Origin: Irineochytrium annulatum
Taxonomy: Eukaryota; Chytridiomycota; Chytridiomycetes; Chytridiales; Chytridiaceae
Assembly: GCA_027600665.1 (NCBI GenBank)
Contig: JADGJL010000020.1
Location: 1-64,000 of the forward strand
DNA length: 64,000 nt
Reading direction: 5' to 3'
Shown: in pieces, positions 48,601-61,437 of the stretch
How the letters are laid out: each line of letters starts with the position of its first letter
Numbering within the stretch: position 1 is the stretch's first letter
Program-made: the position numbers and the translations under genes
Notes under the pieces: generated by a model
Database searches by the model: none
Told to the model about the DNA's origin: nothing
Seen by the model: only the letters and a program-made list of their open reading frames with translations

Positions 48601-49439
48601 ATCAACCGTGTTTCTGACGGCAGGCTCCACTGTGCTGTCGGGCACACAACCACTTGCGCCCACGAATCTATAACGCGTCCGTCGGCGCCATTACTCTCAG
48701 ATATTCGTTTGAGGCGATATAAGCCCGGTTCGTTAATGTTCGCATGATATGTTGCAACTCTTCTCCCAGAAACCTCGGCGGAGTTGGAAGGCGCGATGGT
48801 AGTAATATTTTCTAGCAGTCTAGACGGGCCATCATAGGGAAAATATTCGACGTCGATCCGCCATGGCGGTGTTCCTTTCACTAGTATGGGCACAAGTACC
48901 GGCGACGATGACCCCGGCTGTATGCAGAAAGACGACGAGTTTGGGTTCAACTTCGCCATCGTCGGCGGAAGGACATGGACCTCGTGCGATCCCAAGATGT
49001 GGGTTGAATTATCCAATGGCTCTGCTATTGATCAGCCGAAAATATGCGAACAAACGAATCATTACCGTACTGCGGAATGCCATCCCGCATCGGAGAAGCT
49101 TCCGGCGCGAACTCCGTCGGGCCATTCAAGTGCTGAAGAAGAGTAAGTACATCATGTGCAAATTGAGCCCACCTGCATCATGCCCATTATCCCCATGTTC
49201 ACGAAACACACCGCGACCATAAGAAAAATCGTTATGAGCCATGTGAACGTCAACCTTGGCACCCGTAACAGTTTCAGGGCGACAAGGAAAACGATGTCCA
49301 TCAGGCACCACATTGTTGCGTGGAAGCCATCGAGCGGGCCATTCCACATGGCATGCGTAGCGACATTGGACGACTTGATGGCCCATATGGCTGCATATGC
49401 CGCGCCGGCCAGCTGCCGTTGAGCGACGCCGTCGATCAT
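45631..49439 (-). CDS. POM152: Nuclear pore membrane glycoprotein Pom152
   Basis: Four exons read right to left: 49173-49439, 49066-49132, 47103-49024, 45631-47061; 1,228 residues, close to yeast Pom152 (about 1,340). Three hydrophobic segments near the N-terminus (LAGAAYAAIWAI, MWCLMDIVFLVALKLL, FTWLITIFLMVAVCFVNMG) anchor the protein in the nuclear envelope. The lumenal part is a long series of immunoglobulin-like repeats, each with a G-PPF or GTPPW strand and a closing PG-Y-L or PGVY-I element (GTPPWRIDVEY, GEPPFWLEYD, GKPPFSVSYSY, GTAPFRIHYTF, GEPPFSFTY). The end, VRDRYCQYPRPQ, is a Pom152 signature. The ATG used is the first in frame; the frame continues upstream without ATG to 49499, so a further 5' exon is possible. 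Confidence 0.92.
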
Positions 49440-49538
49440 CGCAAATGGCCTCGATGTGTCGGACTTCGCTGGCCGACCAAGCTTCCCCACAAGCCACACA
49501 AGTGACAGAGACTTTTATTCATTGTCGGGTTACGTTTG

Positions 49539-52500
49539 CTATCTACCGCTACTGCTAGAACGCTGCAATAAACCGTCCGCCCCACATGTGATAACCCTTC
49601 CGTTATTCACGCTGATATTCATCACACCGTAGTTTGACATGCCCGACTTCCCACCCTCCATTCTCGCTTTGTTGTAGGATATCTCCTCCAATGCATCCAA
49701 ACTCCATACCTGCCGATCAAAATTACATATTAATTGCACATTATATCTCCTTTAACGTCACCTTAACGTCACCGCCTGTGGAACCGGACAGCAGGAGATC
49801 TCTTTCCGAGTCAATCGCCAAAGCTTTTACTGTGTTGCCATTATGAGCAGAAATAGATGTCCGGATACTTTGCTGACGGATGTCGAACACCGCTACGATC
49901 ACGATCAGAGGCGATATTAAGTCGTAGTATACCTATGTCGCCCCGCTTAGTTCCGGTAATAACAACCTGATGCTTTTCCGAGAAAGCAATGGAATATGCG
50001 CCGCTCTCCATGAAGAACGATTTGACTCTTGACTTGGATAAGGGCAACAGTGTATCCCAAAGGCACACATTATTTCCATTTGTAGATATGCCAGCAGTCG
50101 CAAGCAAGCTGCCCGAGCCCATGAAGGCAAAATCGTTTGTCACTGCAGTGTTGCACTGAATTGCATGTGATGGCTTTATCGAGTGCTGGCTTGAATCGAA
50201 TTTCCACAGATTAAGGATACCAGTGCTATCACTTGCCCCAAACTTCACACCAAACCGGTCAAACCGACATTTGGTGACCCTGCCAATACTATTTCCTTTG
50301 GTGTACGACAGCAGCTCCTTTTGTTGACCAAATTGATATAGGTTTACCACTGAATCGGTGCCAGCGACGTCTAATATGCGTGTGAGTATGGTAAAGGCAA
50401 CGGGACATAGGTCAAGATCACTAACAATAGTTTAGCGATGGGTGGGGCTCTAGCCAGGTGACGCCAGCTAGCGTCCTTTTAATTTTGACCCCGGAGTCAA
50501 AATCGGGCAGCGCCGCTAAACACAGTAAGGTGATAAAAGAGCTCAAATTAACATACCGGGTGCCCTTAAATTGGTTATTGACCGCGTCAACGCTCTTTGC
50601 ATGGAATCGTAGGATAAATTGCGAGATATTGGCGTCGCTTTAAGAAGACTGGCAACATCTTCCTTCAGAGGTTTTATCGCAAAATCGTCCACCGATTCTC
50701 TGCGGTTTAAGGATGCGCCTTTTGTCTGATCACGGGGTCAGCGCAAAAATGCGTTCCAGCTATTCACCTTTACATATGCCGTCGAGACAGAAGTGTCAAT
50801 CTCTGCTATCTCGTCATGCGTCGCAATCGCTATGTAGTTCTCGTTCGATGGATCAACGGCAAAGGAGCTGATGATCTCATTGGCATTGTAAAGCAGTTCG
50901 TACATGTTAACAGCGACATCGGCTTCGGCATCTAACCCGTCGTCTCCAAGGCTATCGTCCGCTGCTATCTGTGGAGCACCCTCAGGCAAACCGACTGATT
51001 TAGGAGAGACATCAGTTTGCAATGTCACGCTGAAACTCTCGTTTTCGCGAACGAGTAACCAAGTTGCTTTTTGCCACCCTTCCGAAAGAAGCTTTAAAAT
51101 CTTAGCTGTATGTTGAAGTCAGCAACAATAAAGTAACCCGGGGCATATCACGTACAAGAACGCAGGCCGGCACCGCCTTTCCATCTAATTTGAATTGTAT
51201 CTTTCAGACGCAAGATATACCCAGCAAGCTCCTTTAGCATAAATTCTGATATAGAATAGTGTGATTCCGGGCCACCGCCTTCTTTTAAATGTGTGACAAA
51301 GACGGAAAAATCCAGCGTAATGGCTTCTGCTGCGGCTATTCGTAAAAAAATTTCAGCGCAAGCGCCAAAATCAATGTCCACGTAATCCGTTCCTCTTTGT
51401 GGCTCATCCTCGTCCGAAGCATCTTCTGGCGCGTTATCCGTTGGCGGCTGGCAAGGTAAGAGAGACTCCGGCATCTTATACGTACATCAGTTTCCCTCCT
51501 CGTTATCAAATTCTCCACCAATGGTCTTAGCTCATGAGGTTTTAAACCGCCGGCGAACACAGAAAAAGCTTTATCCATCGCCTTAACAATGTGCCAGACT
51601 TGCAAGTAGTCAGTCATCTCGAGCGCGGCTATCATTATGATCATGAAAGCTGATGAGGCTAACTGCGACAAAACGCTTGTAGATACAGCTATGGAACTCT
51701 CCTGCCATCGCAAGATAGATAGAAGCATTGATCTAGCCNNNNNNNNNNAAAAAAAAAAAAAAAAAAAAAAACGGTTAGGATTGCCCTCGAAAGCGATGGA
51801 TACCGAGCGTAAGTGTCCAAGTGATTCCATTGAATAACGCTGTTCTTCTCAGAATTCGCAAATGCGAGTCGTACCATTCTATCGGAGGAGTCTAAAAGCA
51901 AAGAAGCGACTTCGCCAAAGCGTCGCTCAATTCGCTGGAGTTCTAGCAAAGAGGCGAGCTCGCTGCTTTCTTTCGCGCGATACATAAGAAGCAGTTCAAT
52001 CACTTGAGGATCAATTTGTAAAGCTTGGACAAAGTATTCCAGCCCTTTGTCCACCACCGAGACGTAGTTTTGCAGCACCGGATCATCATCAAAGGCATCG
52101 CGATTCCTTGCTGTCTCTGCCACAGATATATGCAACGAGTCCAACACGCGCATGGACAACACCCATTTGTAAAGAGTAAGTTTTCTATCAATCGCGAAAG
52201 ACCGGACGGAGTCGCTATGCTGCTTGGCTGTAGACTCGCCGCCATCGACATTCACGGCCAAACCCTCGCCTTCGGTCAAAGAGCTGTGCTCAAGTTCGTC
52301 CATGTCAACATTGTCTTCAGGCTCGTCAAGTAGGAGCGACGCCTTGAATGCCTTATACTCGTCGTCCAAGGATGAGGTCGCATTTACGGTTGCTGGTTCA
52401 CCCCAATCATACGAAGATGAGGGGTGTGTTTCACGGGGTTTCATCTCTCCGAAAACGTCGACCGTGCCAACCGGTCCAGAAGGTTTGCTCCAGTCAAAAG

Positions 52501-55500
52501 CTGCGGCGGTATCTGTCCGTGATTGTAACACCGTGCCGACCGGTCGAGACGGTTCACTCCAATCAAAGGCTGCAGCAGTATCATTTCCCAGTTTCGACAC
52601 GTCTGTGAGACCCGTGAAGGGCGCAGACGCGGAGGTGACTTTGTCACTAACTCCATGGCTTGGTACAGCTCCATTCAAACCGTCTTCGAGCTTTCCCCAT
52701 TCTGCTATCGATAATTGCCCGTCTAGTGATGCGATAGATTCAAGAGAGGCGTAAACGTTTGGAGTCGCTCCGACGTTGGCCAGAGAGATTTTGCTGAGAA
52801 TGTCTAGGGCTAAAGACGGGCATCCTATCTTCTCGTACGCTACCGAGCACGTAAAAATGAAGTCGTTCTCAACAGGGCCGTAGCTCGGAATTGAAATGCG
52901 CAGAGTCTTATAAGCAATTTTTAAATGCTCGAATAAGACCAATAAGGCGGGATCCGCTTCGTCTTTTATCTCCGCAACTGCAACCCCTGCGCCGAGGTCT
53001 TTCATCGGCATCTAGTACTAATTAGAACCGAAACCGATATGACGATACCAACGAGAGTTGACCCGATAGCCTTTTCAGGGCATTTCAACAAAGAAAACGC
53101 CATCGAGGAGGTCCACCGATCTCCACGCAATAAAGACGCCGAAACGATGTGCGTATTCAACATCTCCTTCAAAGTGGAGCCGTCATCTCCTGCACACCGT
53201 TAGCTGGTATTTTTAAATTTACACACCCTCATACAAGCGACATAAAACAATAGCCAACTGAATGTCATTTAATTGCTTCAAACAAACGTTGACAGCATCT
53301 CGAAGCTTGTCACTGAGCAAGAAAAAGGCAACCGCGTACTCTGCAAAAAATTGCTGTAGTACTACGTCGATCACGTCTAACATCGTTACCATATCGTTGC
53401 TTCCCTAGGAGAGCGAAAGCGTTCTTCGCTGCGGCTTTTTGCCATCGGTCTTCAGTAAAATCATTCGCCAGAAATTTTAGCATGGCAGCTTGTTCAGGGT
53501 GTGAGTTTGCAAGCTTCCACAAACCCAAAAGAACGTTTTTTTTTCGTAGGAGCAAGTAAAAGAGAGAGCAATCAATTGGATCCTTATCATCCTTCGCCAT
53601 GTAATGATTCCTTGCTATAACTTCAATTTGTCGTCGCTAGGCCTATAAAAAATCCTGCATTGGTGCCGTAAAGCTCTTACCAGAACTTCCGTATTCCTCA
53701 GCCAAAGCCCCATTCCCAACGATCGAGCATCCTTCCACAACGGTTTTCCGGCAAATGACTGAGCAACGAAATCTACCATAACATCCTGAGAACGGGATAA
53801 GAGCGTTGTTCCCTTTCATTGTTAAACCTGTGACTCGCTAAAAAAACCCCACGCTATATCTCGTGGACTTAATACCGTCGGTCTTAAAGCGGGAGGGAGC
53901 GTCTTCTGCGAAACAAGGAAGAGTCGTGCAAAGAGAACGAATCGAGCACCGTTGTTGTCAAGTGACGTCTTTTGTTGTTCAACTTGGACGAGAGCTTCAA
54001 CGATCGCGATTAGGCGCATTTGATCCGAGCTTGAAATGAACGGAAGAGATATTTTTGTCAGCAGGTCAGTCAATCCCCCAGCTTGATGCTCATTAAAATC
54101 TGCGTTATTGCTGGCAATCTAGTTATTAAATTTTCAGAAGCGCGCGTGCTAACTTTTCGCTCGTGCTCCCGTCAAAAAGACTCTCATAGTTCCCTTGGAC
54201 GACTTCCCCTTGCGGCTGAAAGTCGAATAAACCACTGGACGCATATCGTTTGGTACCTTATTTGCAAAAATCCAAAATACTGACGGCACCGCCCTTACAG
54301 ACCTGTGCAAATCCGCCATCTTGGACATATATCGATACAAGTTCGAAAGAACAAACTTCACAATGTCTAATCGACCTATTTCCCGCGTCAGTTTTAAAAA
54401 TGCTTATCGCCTTCATACTCCAGAGCATATAATGTGTTAGGAGCAGAGGATGGTAATCAGGAAGACGAATCTCCGGCTTAGAGTTGGATACGATAAGCGC
54501 AAGATCTTAAGCCACCTATTAACAGACACTTTAAAAAACATTTTACCATAAAGCGTAAATCCTTGACGAGAAGCAACAAGGAGGGATCCGCTTGGCATCC
54601 ATGAGACAGTAACATGATCTTCCGGCCTTGGTATATGAGCACCCGCCCGGCGGTTAAACGACTAACCCTTCAAGACGGTGTTCCCATGTAAGGTGTACGT
54701 TTGAAGTATCCGACGAAGTTGTTAGCCTCCACTCGCTGTAGACCTTCACGCCGAGACACGTGGCAACTACGATGAACATGCGGCCATCGAAAGTAATCAT
54801 CGTATCGACTGAGAGAATGGGGACGCTGTAGCAGGTTAAATAAATGTGAGGAGAATGAGTATGTACGGTTCATTGATCGCCATTTCTTTCGTCATCTGCG
54901 AATGCAAAGACATAGATCCCCAGAGTACCAACTCGGAGCATTGATTGGCCTGATCAGTTGTGACTGAACAAATGTTAACTCCGGCAGCATTGCTAGCATC
55001 AACCTGATATAACCTTCCCCATTGCGCTGTATGCAACCTGATCAGGTAGCGTGGTGAGTGAAAACTTGTCCACACGGTGCCATTGGCCATCAAATGGGCT
55101 TTTCATGTTCCAGAAGCCAACTGTCTTATCAGCAGCAATTGTCATGAAGAAGTGCGATTCTTTCGATAGTATAGGGAACTGCCTATTGAATGGCGCGGTC
55201 GTACATACAAGCTTTAAATCCTGCCCCCCTGTATCAAGTTCAGATGCCCCTACGAAAGTGGATGATACGAAGCTGGCACCTATACGAAGTTAGCAACCTT
55301 GGAAAATTACACGACCACTACCGTTAAAAAGGATTGTCCACGATGATACTGTGTGGTCGCCGCGTGGTAGCGCGACCACGGCATAACTTCGCATATCCGG
55401 TTCTTCCTCTGTCCTTGGGAGGCTGAAGACTTCCAAATATTCAAACTCATTCGTTCCAGCCAACTCTGTTAAAATAGTCGCCGTTTGACATCCAGTATCG

Positions 55501-57434
55501 CTAGCGGCATACAAGACTATGCCTTCCGGAGCATCGCGGATCCAAAACGAGACTATCGAGTACCATTAAATATCGTTTACCATGGTCACATTAAATTAAC
55601 CTAACGGCAGCCATTTAATTACCGGCCTTTGGCGTTTAGATTGCATCTCGTCAATCAGTTTTAGCTCTGACGTCGCTCCAGTCGACTTCGTCGGTCAGTC
55701 CACACTCGCTGACCATTGTTACCTCTTGGTATATGCTTATATCCCCTGCCGCCGATGTCATCGCTAGCAAAGGGAGCGTCTCGTGACGGGTGATTGTCAG
55801 GACTGGCTGTGTGTGAGCAATCCACGAATGTTCCAATTTCAGTCGAGAATTTGACCACGTCGAACCGAAGAAGTCCTCGAGGTTCATACTATAACAGTAT
55901 ACTCGTCCGGACGGAGGGTATGATGCGATTTTAATTTCCGGTGCAAGGTAGACCCCTTAATGCTCGTCAGGTGGCAGTACTAACCGAAATGATACCTTGC
56001 GGTGCTTGGTCATAAAATATATCAACGTGTCCGAGGAAGTTTGCACATTGGGTGACAGATACAGATCCTTCCGTCTTCATCACCATTATAACTTTCGGCA
56101 CTCGTGCAGGTGAACCATGTAAGTTCTACGCAGTGTGAACATGGGCTAAAGAACATTAGCCCACCTGAACGCCCCAGATCCATATGGATCCGTCAAATGC
56201 GACGTGGAACAGCATATCCGGATAATCTTTGACGACGTCGCGGAGCGTCTTCTGCCTCTTTTTGCTCGTCCCACTCTTTTTCATCGCGTGTACATCTTTG
56301 TCGGTGCCCGATAATAACGCTCCTGTTACGGCTTCTTGCGAGAGCCAATGGATTGCAACAAGTTCTTTTGAACTCGTCTCTCCGCTAAGATCCAACAGCG
56401 ACGTAAGTGTCGTCACAAGCAGCAAACGTACCGATAGAATTGCCTGATGTCAATAGTCGTTTTTAAATCAAAACGGAAAGGTGAAAACAGGGACGCTGTT
56501 TGGCACCATATCCTCGACGTATTATCAACACACCGCGTCAATAAAACGTTTTCGTTCGAAGCTCTGTCGAGTGAACACACTATTCACATATGCAAATGCC
56601 CTACTTGTGATAGGCTCGTCTCCATTCGAAGCCAACAGCGCCTCGTGGGTGAGGCAAATAAAGCAAGTCATACACGTCTTCGAGCCTTCCTGCAGCCGAG
56701 TTTAAAGTGTGCGGACATTAACATCTTTTTACCTCGCTTTGGCCTGTACCACACCTTCACGAATCTATCACCCTGACATCAAAAGTCATTACGGATGACT
56801 GCACATAAGCAACACACCTCGCTCAAACTAGCAAGAAAAATGCCATCTGGTGAAAATTGCAGCTGCACAATGGTTACCGGCATGCTTTATTGAGTATTTA
56901 ATTAACCATTAAGCTACTCCAAAGTACCTTATCCTCCAAGATACGCTCCAGTCGACTACCCCGCCAGCGTCCACGTCTCCAATGGCTTGCCAAACAATCA
57001 ATTCAGAGCCACCAACCGCCAAAATGTTTCCTATGGACATTCAGCGGTCGCAAAGGGCAGAGAAAGGTAACCCTTTGGGTGCCATGACACTGTGGAGACT
57101 TGACCCGCGTGTGAAAGAACGCGCAAAGGGCTCCAACTGCAAGCGCTCGAGTCCGTCTGCGTTGCACTGAACAGATGCACTCGCGAGCCAGCCACTGTTG
57201 CAATCTACGCGCGTTAGCGTACATTATTACGCCCTTGTGAGAACCATTCCTCGAGAACTCAAATCAACTGCCGCAAGCTCCTCATTCGCGTTAGCCTCAA
57301 CATTTAAAAGCTGTTGCAGACGAAAGTCGCCAGAGTATATCTCCAGATCCAGGCCACACCCGTGGACATAAAATCGAGAGCCGTTGAAGCTGCGAGTGCA
57401 CGCGCATCTCGGATTGGAGCTCCTCCGAGACATG
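49539..57434 (-). CDS. RAV1: Rav1/DMXL (rabconnectin-3 alpha) V-ATPase assembly factor, many exons
   Basis: I place the span but not every exon. The protein is the large subunit of the RAVE/rabconnectin complex, which reassembles V-ATPase. N-terminal propellers: LAVGGSELIVWQ (57.0 kb), LQFSPDGIFLASLSE with DRFVKVWYRPKR (56.8), LPHPRG-VG-EWRRAY (56.6), HVAFDGSIWIWG (56.2), RHETLPLLA (55.8). The Rav1_C region is strong: LSPRDIAWGFFSESQ (53.9), WKDARSLGMGLWLRNTEVL (53.7), YMAKDDKDPIDCSLFYLLLRK (53.6) and AAAKNAFALLGKQRY (53.4). The C-terminal propeller (about 49.6-50.4 kb; NLYQFGQQ, NLWKFDSS, NVCLWDTLL) resembles animal DMXL proteins, which have WD repeats at both ends. The start ATG is the first in frame in the first recognised exon and may not be the true one. 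An assembly gap lies in one intron. Confidence 0.85.
51739..51771. other. Assembly gap (10 N) with adjoining 23-base A run
   Basis: Ten Ns are followed by 23 adenines on the plus strand. On the coding strand of the Rav1/DMXL gene this is a T run after a GTATCC donor, so it falls in an intron polypyrimidine region. The true length is unknown. Confidence 0.95.
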
Positions 57435-57779
57435 CACCGCTCAGAACGCGGACCGGCCGCTGCTGAGGTTGGAGGCTGGATGCGCGCGTCACGAGGATCG
57501 AGGTTGCTATGAGCCACTCACACAAACAAGATCGTCTTATTACCAGATCCCTTTCAATTCACTAGTGAGAGCAAGAACGGCCGATATCAGTTTCTAGAAT
57601 TGAGGCCAACAAATCATGATGATGTCTATGTCTCGATGTCCAAAGTAATCTTCTCTTCCCACCCGGCTATTGTTGACGGAATCGCACGTAGTGCGCCGCA
57701 CTTTCGGACCAGATTTGGCCGTGTCGCAGGGTTCTGACGTCGTTGTGGGAGGCCGAAGTTTTGACCAACGACCATCATC

Positions 57780-59050
57780 ATGCTGGCCTATCTTCAAGGG
57801 GTGTTCCTCGTGAGTACGTCCTCAATCTGGCACGAGCTCACCGCATGGTCAGCGCGCCATTTTCCTGGGAGCGTTGGGCGTCCTGATCTACTACTTCCAT
57901 GTCAACACGACCGTCCGCTTCTACGTGCGGATGGTCCTTTTCACTTTCATCGTCATGATGTCATCGGGCTACGGCATGATCATGGCCGTTATCTTGAACT
58001 TTATGGGGAGGGGCAGAGAGGCGAACAGCTACATTGGGCACTCGATCAGCGTGCTCGCACCGTGGTTCATTGGGGTGTCCGTCACGGTTGAGGGCAAAGA
58101 GAATCTAAAAGATGTGCCTCGCCCGGCCGTGTTCCTGAGGTATTGGAGGCATTTGATCATGCTACGATGTCTCTAACTTCGCTCGCAGCAATCATCAGAG
58201 TGAATTGGACCTCGTCACAATGTCAGTATGTTACAATTTGTCTGTTCGTTAAAGCAAACTTGCAGGGGAGCCTTCATACCTCCGGATACGGTTCTCATGG
58301 TTAGCATCGGAAATTATCACCTGAATTTCTGTCACCTAACCCGTCAATAGGCGAAATCTGTTCTGAAATACGTCCCGTTGATGGGTCAATACCGTACGTT
58401 TGCGCGCTTCCCCAGACCGCAGTTTAAGTCTAATTTGTTGTAGTTATTCTCTCGAAGAACGTATTCATCGACCGAGGCAACCGCCAAAGCGCGATGGAGA
58501 CGATGGGCAAGGTCGCCAAAGAGTTGAAGGAGAAGAAGGTTTGGCGGGTCCCAAATGGTAGCTAATTAATTCCAGCTCGCCCTCTTCATGTACCCGGAAG
58601 GAACGCGGTCTTACCAAACTACTAATGAAATGTTGCCGTTGAAAAAGGTATGAGTTGTGACCTGTCGGCCTTTAATGCATCTCAGGGCGCTTTCCATCTA
58701 GCCATTTCCGGGCAAATGCCGATAGTGCCGATAGGTGAGACGCTAGTTAGTTGAGCAATGCTAACAAATTGCAGTGTGCTCGTCCTATCACAGCGCATAT
58801 AACTTAAAGCAAAAACTGTTCGAAGGCGGCAAGTTGCGCGTGAAAAGTGAGGCTACGACGTGCTGTTACATTGTGCTAATCCTCTCGGGCAGTTCTGCCG
58901 CCCATTTCGACCGTCGGCTTGGAAACAAAGGATCTGGACGATCTAATCAAGAAGACGTATAACGTGATGTCGGAGGCCCTGGTAGAGATTTCCGACCCGC
59001 CTCCGCCGTATGCTGTACCCATTCACAGGGAGCAAATTAAAGCGAAGTAA
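57780..59050 (+). CDS. SLC1: 1-acyl-sn-glycerol-3-phosphate acyltransferase (AGPAT)
   Basis: Ten exons: 57780-57809, 57853-58139, 58189-58221, 58266-58299, 58351-58393, 58444-58538, 58576-58647, 58686-58734, 58775-58846, 58893-59050; 290 residues, normal for the family. It converts lysophosphatidic acid to phosphatidic acid at the ER. Two N-terminal hydrophobic segments are followed by the catalytic SNHQSELD (NHX4D), then KSVLKYVPLMGQ, VFIDRGNR, MYPEGTRS (EGTR motif) and MPIVPIVCSSYHS. The donor at 58222 (GTCAGT) was chosen over a nearby GTATGT because only it preserves the frame and the VTMGAFIPP junction. Divergent from the Rav1/DMXL gene. Confidence 0.93.
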
Positions 59051-59315
59051 GCGGACCTCATTCAAAGATGCACCAGTACTGTTCTCCTCATCGCAAGGCA
59101 CAAAATAAACTTTTCTATCATGGCAAGCATCCAGCGTTGCAGATTGCCCCAATAACAACAAAGTAAAGTTCAACGGCATTTTAAACCGTTAAAAAACACA
59201 AATAACCAGGATTCAGAATACCAGTCTATAAAGGCATAATTGTCCTGAATAAAAATTTGGAATGAATACAACGGCGAATATAAAAATGTTCATGAGCGCT
59301 GTTATCTACTTCTAC
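59051..59315. other. Intergenic region between convergent genes
   Basis: About 265 bp of AT-rich sequence between the AGPAT and desaturase stop codons. It holds 3' UTRs only as far as I can see. Confidence 0.5.
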
Positions 59316-61258
59316 TTATGCGTTCTTGCTGTATTTCAACTTCGAAGCCGTCTTAGAAATAAGAGATAAGCGTCCAAGAACCTCGCTGATGCCAACCCAA
59401 AATGAGGTGCGATGGTATGGCACGTTGTGCTTCTTACACAAAGCCTCGACCAACGGCTGAACACGGTAAAACTGATGCCGGGGTATAGTGGGAAACATGT
59501 GGTGCTCGATCTGGAAGTTCAGGCCGCCGGTAAACCAATCAACGAGCGGCGACGACATAACATCCCGTCCGGTGACAATTTGCAACTCGTAAAAGTTGAT
59601 CTTGGACGCGTTCTTGCCCGAATACACCGGCATTCCGCTCTGCATGTCGAGAACGTTGCTTTAGTATTTGCAAAAGCAATATTAAAGTCCAATGCCTTAC
59701 GTGGTTTACAGAGAACACGAGGGCCAAAAGGACACCAGCGGCGGTCTGGGATACGAAGATGAATAGAAGTGCCCTCAGTGGCGTACACAGGAAGAAGGCC
59801 ACGGAGAGGTACCACGTCCAATGTATGCCGAGCGTGACTTTCTCCACTAGAGTCGAGTTCGCGTTCAGCACCTTCCCGCTGGTGACGTACTCAATGGAGC
59901 CAAACGCCCACGCGAGGCGAGCGAAGGCAAGAATGGGGAAGTAGAGGATAGGTTGGTATGCCACCATGAAGCGAGCTACATCGGCATCCTTCAAGTCGGA
60001 GAAGAACTCGAGAGCGTGCTCGGACCTACGCACGAATAATTAGGTCATCGAAAAGCGATAAAGCAAATATCCTCCGCGTGCTTACCAAGCCAGATATGGC
60101 ATCGTGTCGATATCAGGATCCCCGAGGTGAACGTTCGGGACGCTGTGATGCGTGCTGTGCTTATTCTTCCACCAGTGGACGGAGAACCCCTGCGCGACGT
60201 TACCTAGGAAGTAGCCGAATGCGTCGTTATAGGGCCTAAACTCGAAGACCTGGTGGTGAAGGAAGTCGTGGGCCAGCCATCCGCACTGCTGCCAGAAGAG
60301 AGCCAGCACGATAGCGGAGGTGATGACGGCAAACGAGTTGTTGGGGAACTGCAGCAAGACGAAGATGGCGAAAGAGAGAATAGACAGGGTCGAGCAGATC
60401 TTGAACAGGTAGTAAAACTTGTTGGACTTATAGACGCCCATCTTCTTAATGGTTGCCTTCAAAGTCTCTAACTCCATCGCAAAGCCTGCAAGTGGCGATA
60501 AGCATCATAGCAACGGACCGTAAACACCAACCGTTCACAGGGAGAGCTTCGGCGGGGTCAAGATCGCCAACGTAGTACTGCGAAAGCACAGCATGGGAAC
60601 TTGGAGAATGGAAAACCTCGAAAGCACCGGAAGCGTCTTTGCCAAGCTAAATCACAAGTCAGCCCATCGCCTGAATCTCACAACAAAGGGTAACAATTAC
60701 CTGGGAAATGGCCACGGCGCCTCCGGGATGCCATCTGAGGAAGTTCCCGCCGACGTTGTACACCTTGCCATGAATGACAATGTACGCTGGCCCACCCTTC
60801 TCGACATCCGCGATCGTGGTCTTCTTGAAAGCGCTCGCCTCGATCTCCCTCCAGCTGAACAACTTCGTGGGCACCACGGGGCGATCCTCTGCGCAGTCAC
60901 GTTAGCAAAAGGAGGCTCACAACCGGATCACCTTTGGTCGAGGGCGTAGGGACGAGATCATCGACGTAGTAATCGGCCATGAGTGTCTTGGCATCGTCGG
61001 AATGCAGGGCGTCGAATGCGGTCGAGGCGTCTTTGCCCAGCTGCGATGATACCCGGTTAGTCGTTGTGCCAGCGTTCGTCCCAAGATTGTTACGTGAGCT
61101 ACGACGACGTCGCCTCCGGGATGCCATCGGATGAAATCGCCAGCAAGATTGTAGACCTTGCCGTGAATCACGACGTATGCCGAGCCGCTGTCCTTCACGG
61201 CATCCGCCGTGGTCTTGTTGACGGCACTCGCCTCGACGTCTCCCCAGGTGAGCGGCAT
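59316..61258 (-). CDS. Front-end fatty acid desaturase with two tandem cytochrome b5 domains
   Basis: Seven exons read right to left: 61103-61258, 60932-61040, 60701-60888, 60532-60646, 60086-60485, 59701-60025, 59316-59639; 538 residues. Residues 4-80 form one cytochrome b5 domain (HPGG at 46-49, second heme histidine at 65). Residues 98-180 form a second (HPGG at 142-145, histidine at 164). The desaturase follows with hydrophobic segments and three histidine boxes: HDFLHH, HSTHH and QIEHH, the last with the glutamine typical of delta-5/6/8 front-end desaturases. The two b5 domains have their introns at matching places (phase 0 before LGKDAS, phase 1 after the domain), so a two-exon unit was duplicated. 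Position specificity cannot be read from sequence. It inserts double bonds toward the carboxyl end of acyl chains in the ER. Confidence 0.92.
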
Positions 61259-61437
61259 TATTGGAAAAGGAATCAAGATCGGCGGGCGCGATCAAGGGGG
61301 GATCTGGCACCTCTATTTATTCGTTGCACAAACAGGCGAAGATCGTCGGAGGTGCCGCCGCATGCAAAGACGTCATGTATGGTCCAGGCTGCTCTCGCTG
61401 GGCTGTGGTTAAAAAAAGCATCCGTCAACAATAAAAT

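Noticed and set aside
51689..51837. Polyphenylalanine or polylysine coding next to the gap
   Set aside because: It is the homopolymer run beside the Ns and lies in an intron of the Rav1/DMXL gene.
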